This document shows positions 13,581 to 15,721 of a stretch of DNA of 15,721 nucleotides, piece by piece. This DNA comes from CAZJGF01 sp964545665 (GTDB lineage: Bacteria; Chloroflexota; Dehalococcoidia; GIF9; AB-539-J10): NCBI GenBank assembly GCA_964545665.1, contig CAZJGF010000028.1, positions 1 through 15,721 on the forward strand. The letters are read 5' to 3'. The stretch's first letter is position 1. Every line of letters begins with the position of its first letter. The position numbers and the translations under genes are program-made. The notes beneath the pieces are model-generated. The model had not been told where the DNA came from and made no database searches. It worked only from the letters and a program-made list of their open reading frames with translations.

Positions 13581-14883
13581 CAGGCAACGGGGACTGCCCT
13601 CCCTTGCCACAACCTCCACCCTGGTTCATGCTCAGGTCATTGCCAATGGCATCTATGTTGTTCAAGGTAACAAAAACATTGCCGCTCAATACCACCGGGC
13701 GCCTCAGCTCGGCCAGTTTCCCGTCGCGAATCATGTATGCCTCCCCGGCAGAGAAAGTGAACATCTCCAGGCTGGTCTGTCCTCCGTACCAGTCTTTGGC
13801 ATAGACCCCGTCTTTGACCTCGCTGAGCATTTCCTCGAGAGAGGCATCGCCGCCCTCAATGAAGGTGTTGGTCATGCGGACTATGGGAGGGAAGCGGTAG
13901 CTGATGGCACGCGCATTTCCCGTAGCTTTCTCACCCATCCTGGCCGCTGTCTCCCTGGAATGAAGCCTTCCCACCAGGACGCCTTCGTGAATGAGGTATG
14001 TCTTCGCCCCTGGCGTTCCCTCATCATCATATTTATAGCTTCCCCTTAACTCGGGGATAGTGGCATCATCAACGATGTTGAGCAGCTTACCGCCGAATCT
14101 TCGACCCAGGGCCATGACCTTCTGTAGCTGCTCATTCTGATAAACAAAGTCCGACTCAGATAAATGTCCGAAGGCTTCGTGAGCAAACACCCCGGCCAGA
14201 ACGGGGTCCACAATAACGGTGTATTCGCCACCTTTCACCTCAGGGGCAGAAAGAAGGACTGCTGCACGCTGAGCTATCTCCTTCACCTGTTCATGCAGAC
14301 CCTCTATAGCGGTGAAGTCCCCCGTGCTGCCCAGGCTCAGCCCGGCCTGCTGGACTTCATTACTCTCCCGAGCTATAGCTGTCAACCTCAGGGTGAGGTC
14401 AGGCTTGCTTTGCTCTATATAGCTGCCCTCGGAATTGGCAAAAACTACTCTTCTTCTGACATCGCGGTAATCAATCCTTGTGGTCTGAATCTTGTCAGTG
14501 CTTAACATGATATCGTTGTACTCATCGAGGATCTGCTTCTTAGTCGCCAGCGGCACGCTTGCTGAATCCTTCTCAGCCTCCATGGCCACGACATCCACCG
14601 CTCGCTCTCCTGGTGCAAAATTCACAGCTTCGCCGCTGGCCAGCCTTGCCTCCTCAACTGCCAGGGCTGCCCTGTCCCGCAGCCCGTCAAGGTAGTTAAA
14701 ACTGACAAAACCCCAGCCTCCCTTGACCAGGGCCCGGACATTGCCGCCAGTGCTGCTAGTCCTGTTTACCTCCTCCAGTCTGCCATTCCGGTAGCTGATG
14801 TAGGTACTCTCGCTCTCCTCAAAATGGGCCTCAATATAATCAACATTGTGTTGCTTGAGAGCCTCGGCAATTTGCTGGCGCAT
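13526..14883 (-). CDS. tldD: TldD zinc metalloprotease; stop codon lost only to the assembly gap
   Basis: This is the catalytic subunit of the TldD/PmbA protease. The zinc motif HEAFGH is at residues 235-240 from the ATG at 14883. The family's third ligand, a cysteine near the C-terminus, is present in GGGCGKGGQ (C425). The coding sequence reaches the N gap after IGGR followed by TA. The left contig copy supplies the final A (TAA at 13372-13370), so the protein is complete at 452 residues. An upstream in-frame TTG (14919) would add 12 residues but lies inside the promoter -35 box. The ATG fits relatives' N-termini and sits 6 bases after a -10 box, with no Shine-Dalgarno. The S23-type gene and then pmbA follow. 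Confidence 0.94.
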
Positions 14884-14889
14884 GGGTAT

Positions 14890-14919
14890 ATTGTAGCTGT
14901 TGAGGGGCAGCAAAGACAA
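14890..14919 (-). promoter_or_regulatory. Putative promoter of tldD
   Basis: On the minus strand the -35 is TTGTCT (14919-14914; 4 of 6), the spacer 18 bases, and the -10 TACAAT (14895-14890; 5 of 6). The ATG at 14883 begins 6 bases after the -10 box, which predicts a transcript starting at the start codon itself. Confidence 0.5.
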
Positions 14920-14942
14920 AATGCCAGTGTGTGGCTTGCCCG

Positions 14943-14966
14943 GGAAGCTAGCCTGGCTCAGCTTCC
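14943..14966. repeat. Inverted repeat between hicA and tldD
   Basis: GGAAGCT (14943-14949) pairs with AGCTTCC (14960-14966), and AGC/GCT can pair further inside, giving a compact hairpin 57 bases after the hicA stop. No T-run follows on either strand, so it is not a standard intrinsic terminator. It may still attenuate hicA read-through or be an operator. Confidence 0.4.
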
Positions 14967-15022
14967 TTATCTTGAGGCTGAATTAGGCACAATCTGCAGG
15001 GCAATAGTCGGCCAGGCAAATT

Positions 15023-15256
15023 TCACAGTTTCGTCAAAAGATCGTTGTATTCGTCAAGGCTGAGTTCCACTTCCCTCAGAAGCTCTCTTATCAAGGGGCG
15101 AGCTAAAACTCTTCCGCAGTGATGAGGGATAGTGGTACTTCTTCCATCCGGGTGGCGGTAATAAGCGTGGCTTCCCTTTTGCCGCACCTTGTCAAATCCC
15201 AAAAGAAACAGCAACTTCTCCATCCTCTCGGCATCGACGACAGGAAGCTTAGTCAA
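15023..15256 (-). CDS. hicA: HicA-family toxin (mRNA interferase-like)
   Basis: This 77-residue protein has the HicA/YcfA double-stranded-RNA-binding-like fold. An opening helix (VVDAERMEKLLFLLGF) is followed by the family motif KGSHAYYRHPDGRSTTIPHH (27-46), which includes the presumed catalytic histidine H30. A closing segment around 51-61 (LARPLIRELLR) and a C-terminal helix follow. HicA toxins cleave mRNA and are held inactive by HicB. The start is TTG, overlapping the hicB stop by four bases (TTGA), with GAGGTG as a Shine-Dalgarno 5 bases upstream. The gene order is antitoxin first, the reverse of the commonest hicAB order. All core motifs are intact, so it is probably functional. Confidence 0.92.
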   Translation of the reverse strand: MTKLPVVDAERMEKLLFLLGFDKVRQKGSHAYYRHPDGRSTTIPHHCGRVLARPLIRELLREVELSLDEYNDLLTKL

Positions 15257-15474
15257 ACCAACACCTCGATTTGCTGGATACCGGCAAACTCAGGTAAATG
15301 CCTTCTTGCCTCAGGGTCCATTTCTTCCAGGCACAGTTCAAGCACCTCTTTCAAATTTGTTTGAAGTTCATCAAGGCTCTCTGCTTGGGTGTGGGCTCCA
15401 GGAATTCCAGGGACAGTACCGACATATAAATTTGTTTCTGGGTCCCTTTCAATATAGGCAGTTATTCTATTCAT
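15253..15474 (-). CDS. hicB: HicB-family antitoxin, short form
   Basis: This 73-residue protein has the HicB (UPF0150) partial RNase H-like fold: YIERDPETNLYVGTVPGIPGAHTQAESLDELQTNLKEV spans about 7-43, followed by an acidic helix and a short C-terminal strand. No ribbon-helix-helix or helix-turn-helix domain is attached, so it is the short form. It may neutralise HicA by direct binding without acting as a strong repressor. The ATG has a strong Shine-Dalgarno GGAGGAGGT 6 bases upstream, and an extended -10 lies before it. It overlaps the HicA gene by four bases, ensuring antitoxin-first translation. Confidence 0.92.
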   Translation of the reverse strand: MNRITAYIERDPETNLYVGTVPGIPGAHTQAESLDELQTNLKEVLELCLEEMDPEARRHLPEFAGIQQIEVLV

Positions 15475-15514
15475 TCACGGACCTCCTCCCTTAAGGTTTC
15501 ATTTCCATAACGCA

Positions 15515-15523
15515 ATTGTAGCA
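15515..15523 (-). promoter_or_regulatory. Extended -10 element for hicBA
   Basis: Read on the minus strand the sequence is TGC followed by TACAAT, an extended -10 with no recognisable -35 at 17-18 bases. Transcription would start near 15508, giving a leader of about 34 bases that holds the hicB Shine-Dalgarno. Confidence 0.4.
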
Positions 15524-15569
15524 AGTCTAACGCTCTAATGCTATTTGGACTAGGCCTCACCTTATGAAA

Positions 15570-15601
15570 GGAGGGCAAGCCGTCAACAAGGCTTGCCCTC
15601 C
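15570..15601. terminator. Perfect 12-bp GC-rich hairpin, possible terminator
   Basis: GGAGGGCAAGCC (15570-15581) pairs perfectly with GGCTTGCCCTCC (15590-15601) around an 8-base loop. On the minus strand it is followed by CTTTC, a short U-rich stretch, so it could end transcription of a minus-strand gene lying beyond the window before hicBA. The T-run is poor, and a plain inverted repeat is an alternative. Confidence 0.5.
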
Positions 15602-15657
15602 CTGTTATTGCTAAGCTAAGCGTTTAGCCCTCAGCCCTGCAGCGCCTCTCTTCTTCT

Positions 15658-15692
15658 GTCATTGCGAGGAGCGCTAGCGACAAAGCAATCTC
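15658..15692. repeat. REP-like palindromic dispersed repeat
   Basis: ATTGC (15661-15665) and GCAAT (15685-15689) are inverted arms around a GAGGAGCG core with the perfect palindrome CGCTAGCG (15672-15679). The sequence strongly resembles the GTCATTGCGAGGAGCG...GAAGCAATCTC repeat that is scattered between genes in many bacterial genomes. It lies with the hairpin at 15570 in the roughly 247-base gene-free end of the window. Confidence 0.65.
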
Positions 15693-15721
15693 AAGCCCTA
15701 TAGCGGCTTAGCACGGGCACG

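Noticed and set aside
13271..13804. Plus-strand frame running through the N gap
   Set aside because: It owes its length to the N run and duplicate flanks, and it is antisense to tldD and the S23-type gene. It disappears when the artefactual gap is closed.
14943..14966. Intrinsic terminator for hicA
   Set aside because: The hairpin is good but lacks a following T-run on either strand, so I list it only as an inverted repeat.

Overview
The window is about 15.7 kb of an ordinary bacterial chromosome, probably from a metagenome-assembled genome of the Chloroflexota (Dehalococcoidia-like). That placement is an inference from gene content, not a database match. It rests on an archaeal-type cofactor-independent phosphoglycerate mutase, a bacterial PAC2-family protein, RNase J, an FtsK with a spacer in its alpha domain, a TldD/PmbA pair and a small DUF3096-like membrane protein. 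A run of exactly 100 N shows it is a scaffold.

Layout. Bases 1-52 are the 3' half of a tRNA-Val(UAC). On the plus strand follow a small membrane protein of unknown function (91-780), a thiolase-fold enzyme with its DUF35 zinc-ribbon/OB partner (784-2376), and an enolase-superfamily dehydratase/racemase (2534-3625). On the minus strand lie an unlisted 51-residue membrane protein (3671-3826) and a ROK sugar kinase (up to 4922). The kinase is divergent from apgM (4992-6200, plus), and the two share an overlapping -35 region. From 15.5 kb back to 6.2 kb everything is on the minus strand, in transcription order: hicB-hicA toxin-antitoxin, tldD, a four-helix-bundle (S23/IVP) gene, pmbA (tldE), PAC2, family-4 uracil-DNA glycosylase, RNase J and ftsK. 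The last part is tightly packed, and rnj and ftsK overlap by 8 bases. The ftsK and apgM stop codons overlap tail to tail.

How the genes fit together. The thiolase-fold/DUF35 pair looks like a two-subunit acyl-CoA C-C bond enzyme. The kinase and apgM are at the two ends of lower and upper glycolysis. TldD and PmbA form a heteromeric zinc protease. UDG, RNase J and FtsK are housekeeping genes for DNA repair, RNA turnover and chromosome segregation.

Main points of interest. (1) Five genes or gene starts (the ROK kinase, apgM, udg, pmbA, tldD) lack a Shine-Dalgarno and have sigma70-like -35/-10 boxes ending 5-12 bases before the start codon, which suggests leaderless transcription. Other genes here have strong Shine-Dalgarno sites. 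(2) The N gap is flanked by an identical 55-bp sequence on both sides. Collapsing it restores a normal TldD C-terminus and stop, so the gap is almost certainly an assembly artefact. (3) pmbA carries an in-frame palindromic dispersed repeat. (4) The S23-type gene between tldD and pmbA is flanked by 11-bp inverted repeats, one of which lies inside the presumed pmbA promoter. (5) The thiolase-fold protein has tyrosines where catalytic histidines are expected. I found no CRISPR array, transposase or phage genes, and no clearly new multi-gene system.
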